Shown: positions 11,546 through 22,360, counted from the first letter of the stretch. The stretch is DNA of 64,000 bases from Hymenopellis radicata (GCA_015501595.1 JADNRX010000025.1:248001-312000), one strand, 5' to 3'. Notes: a model not told the origin generated them from the letters alone. Numbers and translations are program-made.

Positions 11546-12814
11546 ATGTCTCAAAGAACAGCACTGATTGTCCACGCCGTAACAACAGACAATGGCGCTG
11601 CCACTGCCCTTCGCCTAGCGGCCGATGGATTCAACATCGCGATCTGCGATAATGCTTCACGTCAAGACAAGCTTGACGACCTCGCACGCTCAGTGGCTGC
11701 GAAGGGCGTTCAGTGGCGCTCTTATGCCTCCGATGTCACCCAAGAAGCGGACATCATCAAATTGTTGGCCGATGTCGTCAATGATTTCGGTGGACTAGAT
11801 GTTGTACGTGCACACCTGTTTCTTCACTCAGAAACTCAGAGTTATGCAGTTGGTCATTGCCACCTCGTTCGCCACTTGTCTTGGGCCCTTAGTTGACGGT
11901 TCGTCGTTCGGCTCGGGAGGCTCTTCGAAGGTCACTTTCTCCATTCACAGTACTCGTGGCCGAATGGGATGGCATGTTTACCGCCATCACTCGGTCGTGC
12001 TTCTTGCTCTACAAATATGCGGCCCAGCACATGATCAGGCAAGGACGAGGTGGAAGAATTGTTAGCGCTAATCAGATTTGTGGTCAACAAGGCGCGCCGA
12101 AAGCCTTCATCGGCTCGAAATGGCTAACCCCGATGTATATAGTTCTCCGTCCGCACCTGGGTGCATATTCAGCGGCCATGTTTGCTGTTCGTGGATTGAC
12201 ACAGACTGCGGGTATGATCATTCGTGGCAAGTTCGCACTGTTATGCACTTACATCCCGTGGTTTAGCATTGGAACTCGGACCGCATAACATTACGGTCAA
12301 CTCTTTCGCCCTTGGTAGGTCTTCGATACTACGAAGTCCACCCTAACTCATTATCATCTTAAAAGGTACCCCCGGCCCATCAGAGAAATACGAGGATGGT
12401 ACGTGGTCAGCACGTCAATCCCTCTCCTCTCATTTCGTTCTCCAGCCAAACCCTTCTGGGAACAGATCAAACGTTTTGAATCAGAAGGGGCAGACTCCCA
12501 GCAGTTTGTGCGTGCAGCGTAACTTTTGTAGATACGAAGGCAAGGCGCTCATGATCGCTACATTAGGTAGTGACACGTACGCCTCTCCAGAAGAAGTTCG
12601 CCACCGGCGACGATATTGCACGAGTGGTATCGCTTCTGGTGTCCAAGGAATGTGATTTTATGACCGGTGAGTACTTACCATAACCTTCTTCATGTGGTAG
12701 CTGACGTCGATACCAGGCCAAACGGTACGCCGCGAATCTGAATTGCAACGCAGTATCTCAGCTCAAGACATTCCATTATAGATCGCGGTCAACGGGGGAA
12801 TTATCATGTCTTGA
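11546..12814 (+). CDS. Short-chain dehydrogenase/reductase paralogue 2 with eroded active site
   Basis: Clear paralogue of 6453-7706 with nearly the same exon layout, including an 8-nt micro-exon at 12717-12724. The N terminus is 'MSQRTALIVHAVTTDNGAAT', the middle has 'MIRQGRGGRIVSANQICGQQ' and 'YSAAMFAVRGLTQTA', and the C terminus is 'TGQTIAVNGGIIMS'. The same catalytic features are lost: the glycine motif is degenerate, the Ser position is changed, and the YxxxK lysine is Met. The intron matching the one after 'GQQG' in copy 1 begins with GC here and is 51 bp with no stop, so it may be read through (adding 17 residues) or spliced as GC-AG. Intact reading frames despite clear divergence suggest it is still used. 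Confidence 0.78.
12717..12724 (+). other. 8-nt micro-exon in SDR paralogue 2
   Basis: GCCAAACG between acceptor TACCAG and donor GTACGC, giving G-Q-T. It is positionally identical to 7612-7619. Confidence 0.78.
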
Positions 12815-13389
12815 ATTCAAAGCATAACGTGAGTCTTTAATCAGTCTAGTCAAACCGGAATGTCGATAGTGTAAGGCAGTTATATGATGTTTCTTTGCGT
12901 ATATACCGGGGCATACATCCATCAGCACTCAGCATCAGAGGCCAGCCGACGGCCTCACGGGCGCGCTCTTTCTAGTAGTTAATAGGAATCGATGCCTTCC
13001 TCTTCTCCCTCATAGAGGTGGAGTATCGCTCTTGAGTGACGAATCAGACGAATGAATACATTGCCACCAGGAGTGCCGTCGGAGCGTACAGGACAGATTG
13101 CATGCTGCGCGTGACGGCGCCACCATCACTTGCGCGATCAACCAGTCTGGCAAAATATTTTTCTCGTCACCTGCTCTATTGTTCTCATTCGCGTACAAGA
13201 TCGACGTGTTTCTCTTCTCCGCATCACTACATCTGAATCGGGCATCTAAACAATAGGGAGAATTGCATAAAGGCAATTCAAATGAACAAGCACTCCAAAC
13301 AAAACAAGGCGGTCTGATTAACTATGTAGACATTCATACATAAAACAAAAGCAGCGCTGATAGCTCGGACGCTACTTGCTACTGCCGCC
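12815..13389. other. Intergenic region before the third SDR gene
   Basis: About 575 bases. No coding exon, repeat or RNA was recognised; presumably the promoter of the gene at 13390. Confidence 0.5.
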
Positions 13390-14781
13390 ATGATAGAGAC
13401 GATTCAGAATCTCGCGCGTTTGGCCGCCCAGTTCTTCCTCATCCCCAAGCCCGAATGGTCAGAAGACGACATTCCAGATCTCTTTGGACGTGTCATGATA
13501 GTGACAGGTTCGCTCATCCGCATCTGCTACAGGCCCTTCACTCCTTTTCACCATAGGCGGAAATACGGGCATAGGAAAGGCGACAGTCCGCGCCCTCTTG
13601 CTGCACAACGCCACAGTCTACATGGCATCTCGGAACGAAAAGAAGGCCCGAGCAGCGATTCACGATCTTCGGAACGAGACGGGACGGGAAGCCATCTTCC
13701 TGGAACTCGATTTGGCCGACTTTACGAGTGTAAGAGCAGCTGCGAGTGAATTCTTGAGGTCAGCATCTCCACGTCAAGGATGCGGAGGAGTTCGCTAACA
13801 GCGTAACACACCCGATAGCAAGGAGAAGGAGCTGCATGTCCTGTTCAACAACGGGTACCAGGTTTTTGCTTGCTTCCTCTCGACACGATCTAAAGAGTTT
13901 CTCAGTGGCGTGATGTGGCCAGAAGTCAGCGAAGTCAGTGCACAAGGATACGACCTGCAGTTCGCGACCAACACTATGGGTGAATGCTTGTCCTTCCGTA
14001 TATAGTACCCCAGCTTACCATCCCAAAGGTCACTTCCTCTTCACCACTCTGCTCATACCGGCTCTCGAGGAAGGCGCCAAAACCTCTCCCGATAAGAAAG
14101 TCCGCGTCATACATACCTCCTCCGCGGCGATTTACATGCCTGGCGCCGGAATCAACTTTGCTACCCTCGTCGACGGACGTCAGCGGCGTTCTTGTCGCAC
14201 AAATACATTATACAACCAAAGCAAATGTGTATGCTAGTCTCCTCTTGACCGTGTGGAACGCTTCAATGACTGTGAGCCCTCACAGGGGAACATCCTCGTA
14301 TCAAACGAAATGGCGCGCCGCTTCGAAAAGCGAAACATTATCAGTATATCTCTGAATCCAGGTAAGGCTTGTCTTTCACCTTTCATCGCAGTCAATGGCT
14401 GAAGGAGATTTCGAGGAAATATCGACAGTGATTTATTGCGATACACTGATCCTGTGGTTCGCTATCTTTCCCAGGTAAGGAACTGCGCCTCTCAAAATGA
14501 TTCGTTGGTAACCACCACATAGAAATTCATACTATATTCACCATCCACGGGCGCCTTGACGCAACTATGGGCAGGGCTGGCCCCAGAGGGCGTACACTGT
14601 AATGGACAGGTAAGCGTCACGAGTCGTCCCCGGTGATTCAACTCACAGAATAAACTAGTTTCTGATTCCATGGGCAAGGATTGGCCTCCCTGCACCGGTT
14701 ACAGATGATCAAGAACTGGCGAGGAAATTATGGGTTTGGTTGGAGGAAAATACCAAGGTCTCTTCCAAAGTAGGAAAGTAG
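13390..14781 (+). CDS. Retinol-dehydrogenase-like short-chain dehydrogenase with intact motifs
   Basis: NAD(P)-dependent oxidoreductase of the extended fungal SDR group (retinol dehydrogenase/protochlorophyllide reductase-like), about 330 residues in eight or so exons. The coenzyme motif 'VMIVTGGNTGIGKATVRALL' is formed across the first intron. Further motifs are 'LFNNGGVMWP' (NNAG-like), 'VRVIHTSSAAIYM' with the catalytic Ser, and 'NTLYNQSK' with YxxxK. The N terminus 'METIQNLA'-like segment reads MIETIQNLARLAAQFF, a short hydrophobic stretch that may contact a membrane. Substrate unknown. Its catalytic residues are intact, unlike those of the two SDR paralogues upstream, to which it is only distantly related. 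Confidence 0.88.
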
Positions 14782-14945
14782 GACCACGTCCGAATCGTTT
14801 GCTCCATTAATACAGAATAGTACATTGCTGTGAATCAATAAGTACGGAAAGCTGATTGTTTGCGAATGAAAGTGAGCTGCTCAATCAGTCAAGAAGGTTT
14901 GAAAATCTATTTCAGCGTGTGTAATAACATGCGAATTTCCTCGTT

Positions 14946-16396
14946 TTATCGATCGACCTCGCTAAAAAATGAAGGTGAGCGTACGCCACACATCAGGAGA
15001 AGAGCACGTACCCAAACACCAAATCCATAGTACCGATGATGGCGACGACGTCTGCCAACATGTGGTTGCGCATGATAAAGTCAGAACCCGCAAGATGCGC
15101 GAAACCTGGCGCACGAATAGAGCAGCGATACGGTCGGTTGGATCCATCCGAAACAAGGTAAACACCCATCTCTCCCTTGGGGGCTTCGATAGCGGTGTAT
15201 GTCTCACCAGGAGGAACAGAGTAGCCCTCACTGAAGAGCTTGAAGTGGTGGATCAAACTCTCCATGCTCTCCTTCATACTGGCGCGTGGAGGTGGTACGA
15301 GCTTGTGGTCGTCAACCTTGTATGCACCAGGTGTAATCTTGTTGAGACATTGACTGATAATACGCAAACTCTCCCTCATCTCCTGGACTCGACACAGATA
15401 CCGGTCGTAGCAGTCGCCAGTCTTTCCGACGGGAATGTCGAATTCGACCTCGTCGTACTTGTCGTAGGGAGCAACCTTGCGAATGTCCCAAGGAATACCG
15501 GAACCACGAACCATGACACCAGAGAAGGAATAGTTGAGGGCGTCTGCAGCGGTGACAACACCGACACCGATTGTCCGCTCCTTCCAGATACGGTTACCGG
15601 TGAGAACTTCTTCAATCTCGTCTATGCGGGACGAGAACTGGGTACCCCACATAAAGATATCGTCGAGAAGGCCATGGGGAAGATCAAAGGCGACGCCGCC
15701 GGGGCGCACGTAGGCGGAGTGCATGCGGGCTCCAGAGACGCGTTCGTAGAACTCCATGAGTTTTTCACGCTCTTCGAAGCCCCAAAGGAAAGGTGTCAAA
15801 GCGCCAACATCCATAGCGTGTGTCAAAATGGCCATAAGATCTACAACCGCAGTCAGAACAAATCAAACTCCAAACAAGTCAGCCAACTAACGGTTTAATA
15901 TTCTCGTGATTTCACCAAAGAGCGTCCGTATCCACTTTGCCCGTTCCGGCACCTCAATGTTCAACAACTTTTCCACCGCCATCGAGTAACACAGCTCGTT
16001 GGTCATCATCGAGACGTAGTCCAGCCGATCAAAGTAGGGCAGGGCTTGCGTATACGTCTTGTACTCGATAAGCTTCTCCGTCCCTCGATGCAGCAATCCA
16101 ATGTGCGGGTCCGCGCGCAACACCTCCTCGCCGTTCAGCTCTAGGATCATGCGGAGCACACCGTGTGCTGCAGGATGCTGCGGACCGAAATTGACAGTGA
16201 AATGGCGCATTTCCGAGCCAGCACGGGCGCCCTCCTCGGAAAGTGCTTCTTTTGGTTCCATCATCTGCCAGTCCTCGACGGTGTGGTACACCTTGGGCTT
16301 AGTCTGCTCTGCGGCGGCATGGTGAGGTATAGTCGTTGAAAAGGCGCGCGAGCTGGGGCGGGGCAGTCCCCGCAACGACAGCAAACGACGGTACAT
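14946..16396 (-). CDS. nuo-49: Complex I 49 kDa subunit (NADH:ubiquinone oxidoreductase, NDUFS2/nuo-49)
   Basis: Peripheral-arm subunit of mitochondrial complex I that helps form the ubiquinone site. Exon 1 has an Arg-rich, acidic-poor presequence ('[20 protein letters not shown]') followed by '[20 protein letters not shown]' and '[16 protein letters not shown]'. Exon 2 begins '[20 protein letters not shown]' and includes '[20 protein letters not shown]' and '[18 protein letters not shown]'. The protein ends 'DLVFGEVDR': the last five residues come from a 16 bp terminal exon (14946-14961) after a 50 bp intron. Full length compared with the family; intact. Confidence 0.96.
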
Positions 16397-16601
16397 CGTC
16401 GTGGCGGGAGGATGGTCGGGGTAGTCAGGACAGACTTAGGGTTAGGGTCGGGTTGGAACCAATCAAGTACGCGCAATTTTCCGAATCAATCATCCGAAAG
16501 AACGACCAAGTAGTGTACAAGTTCTCTTTACTTGTTACAACAAACCATATTGCTAGGTATATACAGATGCATGCCTTCCGTTTCCGTTTAAAAGATACAA
16601 A

Positions 16602-16945
16602 TCAAACAACCTGCACAACGCGATGCACTTTGATACCATTTGTCTTCTTATCCTTAGCCTTCGGTAGTGCGGTATACTTCTCGCTATCCGCATCAGAATC
16701 TGTTGTGGAGCGCCCACCTGAGCTGGGATGACTCGTACGGAAATTAACAGTGCCGAGATGCACACTTGTCCTCGATACGCCATCCTGCGGGCGGTGCTGG
16801 CGCGAGTTGAGCATAGCCAAGAACGAACCCACGTAAAGGCGCGTCATAAGGAATTCCAGGGCAATGAAAATGAGTGTGTAGGGCAGGAGGATGTACTGAT
16901 GACGCGAATAAGGCGAAGAAAAGATACTAGGAAAAGACATACAGT
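16602..16945 (-). pseudogene. 3' part of a DUF6534 membrane-protein gene, separated by the Harbinger element
   Basis: On the minus strand the exon 16602-~16895 encodes 'YILLPYTLIFIALEFLMTRL' and 'YVGSFLAMLNSRQ', the last transmembrane helix and the R/N-rich tail start of DUF6534 proteins, followed by a polar tail. It is preceded by an intact intron whose donor GTATGT directly abuts the target-site copy at 16943-16945. The 5' part of the gene lies at 21131-22220. Without excision of the element the two halves cannot form a normal transcript. Confidence 0.85.
16943..16945. repeat. Target-site duplication (AGT), left
   Basis: AGT directly precedes the left terminal inverted repeat; the identical AGT follows the right one at 21131-21133. 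A 3 bp duplication is normal for PIF/Harbinger elements. Confidence 0.85.
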
Positions 16946-16980
16946 GGACGACTTCCCGCGGCCGTTAGAAACGTAGATTA
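16946..16980 (+). repeat. Left terminal inverted repeat
   Basis: 35 bp beginning GGACGACTTCCCGCGG. It matches the reverse complement of 21096-21130 at 32 of 35 positions and diverges sharply after GATTA. Confidence 0.93.
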
Positions 16981-17117
16981 ACTTGTAAATCCATCAAGGG
17001 TCTCTGAAGGAGTGACCTAGACTAGAACTACCGAACCATAAGCCCACGACCTACATTTTGTACAACGTGCCATATTTGCAGACCCTGTGTCCCGAATCGG
17101 CCTTGCTCCGATCCATC

Positions 17118-18501
17118 ATGGCGATCAGCGACGACGACGACGAATGCCAGCTCTGGCTTCAGCAAAGCTTAGAATGGGATACATTTGACTTCCAGGAGAC
17201 TGAGATTCACTTAGCTGCAGCAGCTGGTGCATTTATGGAACATGGTGCTCAAGAATCACGTCGCTTTCGTGCTGAACGTAGACGCGCACGGCGCCTCTAC
17301 ATTATCCGCCCAGAGCTCCTACCGAATCCTCGCATCAACACTCCTTGGCAAGCCCTGTATCATAGCCAAAGTGACAGGGCATTTATCACCACCATGGGCT
17401 TTGATGTTGCCGCTTTCAATGCTATCTTGCGAGACGGGTTTGAAGACGCGTGGAATACCACCCCCATCCCGCGCAGCGATGTCCCTAGTACCGCTGTGCC
17501 TCGCCTTACATGCCGCTCTCTTGATGCAGCTGGAGCGTTAGGTCTCATCCTCCATTATCTCAACTCGACCATCCTTGATGTCAGTCTTGTCGAGATCTTC
17601 GCTCTCATTCCAACCACAGTCTCTCGCTATATTTCATTCGCTATGGACATTCTTCTGGCGACGTTGGAGAGAATGCCGGCAGCTCAAATCAAGTGGTTGA
17701 AAGATGGCCAATTTGAGCTGAACAATAACCTTATCCTCGCCCGACATCCACTTCTTGACGGCGCATTTGGGTCAGTGGATGGCTTGAAGCTCCCTGTCCA
17801 GGTCTCAATAGATCAGGAAATCGAAAATGCCACCTATAATGGCTGGCTTCATGACCACTTCATCAGTAACATCCTCGCTTTCAGTGCTCAAGGTATGTGA
17901 CTATGTCGTTCATTGTTTGTTTGCATTTTTGTCTCAAGAGACTTATATAGGAGAAATCATAGCAGCTCGCATAAACGCGCCTGGAAGCTGGCATGATTCT
18001 CGCGTTGCGCGGCCCATCTATGAGAAACTCCTCAATGACACACCCGACGGCTTCTATCTGGTTGCTGATACAGCATTCCCTCAAGGAACCGATGCCATTC
18101 ATGGAAAGATCAAAGCTTCAATCAAACAGGGAACTCGTCTTCCTCGCGATGCTTGTGAGCGAGATGCGATGATGGCATTTGACCGCCAGCTTCTCTCATA
18201 CCGCCAAACAGCCGAATGGGGGATGCGCACAATGCAAGGTTCATTTGGGCGCCTGCGTGTACCCTTACCTATCCGATACGGTCCGATTCGAAAGACGTTG
18301 CTTGAGGTATGCATGCGGCTGTTCAATCTGCGTGCCCGAACAGTTGGACACAACCAGATCCGAACTGTTTACATGCCTATTTGGAGACACGATGAAGAGC
18401 AGGAGAGGTTATGGCAACGGTTCGAAGATGTTCTGTTTTCCGATCAGCAGAGGAACGATCGAGTGGCTCGTTTTCACAATAGCATCTTTGTAGAGGAATG
18501 A
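17118..18501 (+). CDS. Harbinger-family DDE transposase
   Basis: Two exons (17118-17892, 17951-18501) encode about 440 residues. An N-terminal helical region with an Arg-rich stretch ('RRFRAERRRARRLYIIRP') precedes the DDE nuclease: first Asp in 'FGSVDGLKLPV', second Asp in 'DGFYLVADTAFPQG', and a Glu in 'RQTAEWGMRTMQGSFGRLR', as in Harbinger/HARBI1 (DDE_Tnp_4) proteins. All three acidic positions are present and no stop interrupts the frame, so the enzyme may be active. It would cut and join the element's termini with help from the DUF6818 protein. An upstream in-frame start at 17058 is possible but less likely. Confidence 0.93.
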
Positions 18502-18628
18502 GGTTTTATTGAGTTCATCCTAGCTACACTTTTATGATAGTATGTACTAGAAGAATGAGCCCGAATTCAAGAAGATTAAGTGTGTACGATGAGATACGAG
18601 ATGTCAGTAGGATACATAAGTGAGATGT

Positions 18629-20417
18629 TTACATTTCTGAGCGAGAGTCCATACGACGGGGCGAGATAAAGACCGAAATACCTTCAGATTGACCAGCCGG
18701 ACTGACCATCAACTCAACTCCTTCACTATCACCACCCTTGCGAGTCGGAGTGCCGGATGCCGTTGCTACTTGTTCTCGAGAGGAAGGAGTGCGTGAGCCT
18801 GAAGCTACCGGCGGATGAAGCGGACGACGGAGAGGAGCGGCTACTGGTGATGGGTCCTCATCAATCACGTAGCGCCGTGTACCAGGGGAATCAAACTGAC
18901 CAGACATGAGTGCAGTATCTGCTGTCGAGTTGATATCAAGATACTGACGAGAACGGCCACCATCAGAGTAGTACACATCCTGGCGGATGCGCGAGTCATG
19001 TGCAGGAACCACGGGGGAGTGCCGCGATACCATGGATAACATCTCCGCACGATCAGCACGACGTGCCTCTTCGTTCCGTTCTCGTTCCAATCCCATCATC
19101 TGAGTGCGCATGGTCTCCATCTGGCGCTGGAAATCACGGAGCTGAGAGTTCATAGCCATGAACTGTGTTGATTGGAAGGATCGGTTGCCCATCTCGTCCA
19201 TACGAGCTTGCTGAGCTGCGGGAGAGACCATAGACGACAGGCCAGATAGCAAGTCAGAGCCGTTGCGAGTAGATGCTGAAGGTATTGACAAGCGGTCTGT
19301 ACCGCGGCGACGAGCAACGGGGCCTTTCTTAGGCTTCCGTACGACTTCAACGATGTCGTTCTCCTTCTCGCTTGCATCCGAGCCCTCTGATCCCGAATCA
19401 TCATCAACATCGCCAACCTCACCCTTCTCATCCATGAGGCTGTTGATTTTTAGAGCCTCGACAACGATGTCGGGAATCACCCCATCACCCGTGGGTTTTG
19501 TCACCTTAACAAGCTACAGGATGGGTTAGTTCAGCGGACACGCACTTGAATAATGAGCAACGTACTGTTTTGAACTTGTTCTCCAATGACTTGGACTCAC
19601 GCACGGGGCGACCAGCACCTTTCGCCCATTTATTGAACTCGTCAGCCGTACTGTTCCACCCCATGGCACTGATGGGAAGCCGTTTGTGAAGAATAGCATG
19701 AAGGGCATCCATGTCGTCCGCATTGTAGTTTGCGGAACCGCCCTTACGACCCTTCTTTTTCGAGATGGTGGAGACAGCAGCAGACGCCGCACTAGACTTG
19801 CGCCTGCGCGACGAACGTACAGGAGAAGGTGAGTGTCTCTGAACCTCCTTACGAGACCGTTTACGAGGTGGGTATTCCTCTTCATCCGAGGAGATCTCGA
19901 GAGGATGAGAGCGCGAAGCAGGAAGGCGAGTGTTCGTGGGAGGAAGGCGAGTGTTCGTGGGACCCAAATCAAATGAATCGTCCTCGGGGCTCTGCTGGAT
20001 ACAATTAGAACAGAAGAGTCAAGTCAATTGGAGGTTTACGAACCTTATGGAAACGATGTTGGTGCTCCTCATCAAAGATTGATCTATCCATTGGTGGCGG
20101 GAGACGATACTGCAAATAAAGGTTTGTTTCGAAGAAATGAGGCAACAATAAGTGTTGGCTTACCTCCCCTTCATGATCTGCATTGAATAGCTGACCTGAG
20201 AACGAGTCTTGAAACGACGGAAGAGGCTGGGATAGAGGTTAGTATGACATACATATTGGATGGGATTCATACAAACCTGGTCTCTGTGTCCAGCACGAGA
20301 GTCCGGTCCAGAACGGGGGTCTTGATATGACCATGATTGAGTAGTCGATGTGATGGGGTTGGAGTTGCGGTCCCAGGAGGGAGGAGGCATAGCAGAATGA
20401 TTGTGAAAGTGAGACAT
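18629..20417 (-). CDS. DUF6818 (Myb/SANT-like) partner protein of the Harbinger element
   Basis: Five or six exons on the minus strand. N terminus 'MSHFHNHSAMPPPSW'. A Ser/Arg-rich basic region with a probable nuclear signal ('PPRKRSRKEVQ') precedes the DUF6818 domain: 'SANYNADDMDALHAILHKRL' and 'WNSTADEFNKWAKGAGRPVR' with 'SKSLENKFKT', continuing after an intron with 'LVKVTKPTGDG'. A coiled coil follows ('FQRQMETMRTQMMGLERERN'). Harbinger elements normally encode a Myb/SANT-like DNA-binding protein that brings the transposase to the nucleus and to the ends; this protein fits that role by position and domain. A 21 bp tandem duplication at about 19920-19961 doubles the motif T-N-T-R-L-P. Confidence 0.85.
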
Positions 20418-21095
20418 GTCAAACGAACCGGAGCAACTAAGCGGAAAGACTGTGGCAGAGTTAGAGAATGGAGAGAAAGATATGGAGACTAAGCCGTACC
20501 ATTCTCCAATCTTTATAGTCTTCTGGACTGTGTCAGACATTGGTCACCGTTGCGACGCGTCAGCGCATACCCGCGATGCGTCAGTGCGCATACCCAAAGC
20601 ACAGGCATGGTAGAATGTTCCACCCCACACTTTCGACTCCATCTAGGCTTTTTTTGCGGGCCAGCCGCTGCGCCGACAGCGACCAGAGCGTCATTTGCGG
20701 GTGATTTGTGGGTCGGGAGGTGTCACTACTATAAACAACCCTTAAAAAGCATAAAAATTCAGGGAAAACGCAACGTACAAGACGAATACGCACTGCAATC
20801 GAATGGTCAACTCGGGGGGCAACGCCCGCTCGAGTGAGGCCGAAATGGGAGGAATTGGCCGGGATGTATAATCTTGATCGAGGCGGCGAGTGCCACATTG
20901 GGCGAGAGCATTTGCCAATTGAAGAGTAGAAAGAAGTAGAAAGCTTTTTTTCATTTGGAAGGGGGGGGTGGAGGGTGCTTGCAGATTAAATTTTGAAAGA
21001 GGGTGGTTGACCATCAAAATCGGTGCGAACCAGATTTCGATGCCGGTGATGAGGCGGACTTGCCTTATTCAGACAATTCAGGGTACAATAGAAAA
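20418..21095. other. Non-coding right end of the transposon
   Basis: About 680 bases between the DUF6818 start codon and the right inverted repeat. It holds an imperfect short tandem repeat near 20556-20605 ('GCGTCAGCGCATACCCGCGA' and a variant copy) that could be a subterminal binding site. No gene was seen. Confidence 0.55.
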
Positions 21096-21130
21096 TAATC
21101 TACGTTTCTAACAGCCGCGGGAAGTTCTCC
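21096..21130 (-). repeat. Right terminal inverted repeat
   Basis: Reverse complement begins GGAGAACTTCCCGCGG and pairs with 16946-16980. Followed by AGT at 21131-21133. Confidence 0.93.
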
Positions 21131-22220
21131 AGTGAATAGTGCAGACAGTGAGCAGGTACTCGTCAAAAGACCAGAAGAAAGACTGTATTGCATGACGACG
21201 GAGATCCGGGAGTTTAACCTAGCGCGTCGTCGTTCATTTATTGAACCGACTCGGAGACGAAGATGGGGCTTACTGTCTCTCGGACGTTCTACTCTTCCGA
21301 AGGTAGTAGCACATACAAAGTGCGAGGAAGAAATCAATGACCGTCGCTGCAGCAAGCGATGAATCCAAAGCCCACTGATTGATGATGAGAAATAGAAACC
21401 AAACGCAGACAGTGGATAGACATACAGCAATAGATGTAAGATCTTCGAACGTCGCTTGCTGATAGCTGAAGTCACAGGAACATGAGGAACGCGTTCCGAA
21501 GACAGAGAAATGAGATGCCCACATCTGATATGCGAATACAATTCCGACAGCAAACCCACCGGCAACAGCAACGGGGACCAGATATCGTAAGAACCCGCGG
21601 TGGTACCCACTCACTATACAATCGCAGTGTCAGCGGTGGATACCCAGTGAAACGAAAGAGCAGAGCATACACAACCATATTCGCACCGCATATAGACTAA
21701 GGAGCTGAATCAGTGTGTGGCGCCGCTGAATTTCGACATGTACGGACCTCTGTACTAGAACGATTATGATAACCATCACAACGACTTGAAGCTGCATCCG
21801 TTGTCAGAAGGGATTAGGGGTCTACAAATCTTGAGGGTACCTTCATTGACCTGGAAGTCAGTGAGTATCGAATCTGAGAAACAAATAGACTGAAGGCGAA
21901 CCATACGATGTGGATGATTTGCGTGTGACTCTCATCAACGATGTATGTGTACATGGCATGTATTGTCAAGGTGAGATGCAGCGTATCGAGAATCCTGTGC
22001 CACCGCGATTAGTTTGGATGATTGCGCGCTTGAGTGTGAAGACGTACCACAAAACTGCTACAGAAATCTTGTTCCAATGTGAATCCTTCGGATAGTTGTG
22101 AAAGTACATGTACGCCTGAACGGACGTGACGCCAAACAACGCGCACGCTCCAAGCATTCCGAGAAAGACCGCGCCAACCGTGTTGTCCACAGTCGGGTCT
22201 GCCAGACTGAGAGGAGCCAT
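21131..22220 (-). pseudogene. 5' part of the DUF6534 membrane-protein gene (interrupted by transposon)
   Basis: Several exons from ATG at 22220 encode the first six or so helices of a fungal seven-helix DUF6534 protein: 'MAPLSLADPTVDNTVGAVFL', 'LFGVTSVQAYMYFHNYPKDS', 'ILDTLHLTLTIHAMYTYIVD', 'LQVVVMVIIIVLVQR', and 'QYSLSSGLLTSTCSLSALFT', the last ending exactly at the target-site copy. All splice sites and frames are intact, so the break is due only to the element at 16946-21130. DUF6534 proteins are multi-pass membrane proteins of unknown function, expanded in mushrooms. Confidence 0.87.
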
Positions 22221-22360
22221 AGTGGGAGGGATATGAAAAAGACACCAAAGCCTAGGGACGCCGCCCAGTTATTTTAACAAGACCGAGCATGTGGCGGTCC
22301 GCATGTAGTGCATCGCCAGCATCCCCATCGGACAGTGACAAAAAGATGTCCAAATCCACT

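Larger units (their letters stand above)
16946..21130. mobile_element. Complete PIF/Harbinger-like DNA transposon
   Basis: A 4185 bp element bounded by 35 bp terminal inverted repeats that differ at 3 positions, starting GG at both ends and flanked by AGT. It carries the two proteins expected of PIF/Harbinger elements in tail-to-tail arrangement: a DDE nuclease (17118-18501, plus) and a DUF6818/Myb-SANT-like protein (18629-20417, minus). The reading frames look intact. It sits inside a DUF6534 gene, exactly at an exon/intron boundary. Removing the element and one AGT restores the splice donor and the frame of that gene. Confidence 0.93.

Noticed and set aside
6453..14781. A biosynthetic gene cluster formed by the three SDR genes
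   Set aside because: No backbone synthase, P450 or transporter is present, and two of the SDRs lack catalytic residues.
14969..15898. 309-codon plus-strand frame
   Set aside because: Antisense of the complex I 49 kDa gene, with no domain of its own.
16941..16980. Reading the left inverted repeat as coding sequence of the DUF6534 C-terminal exon
   Set aside because: The same sequence occurs inverted at 21096-21130 and is bounded by AGT on both sides, so it is a transposon end, not an exon.
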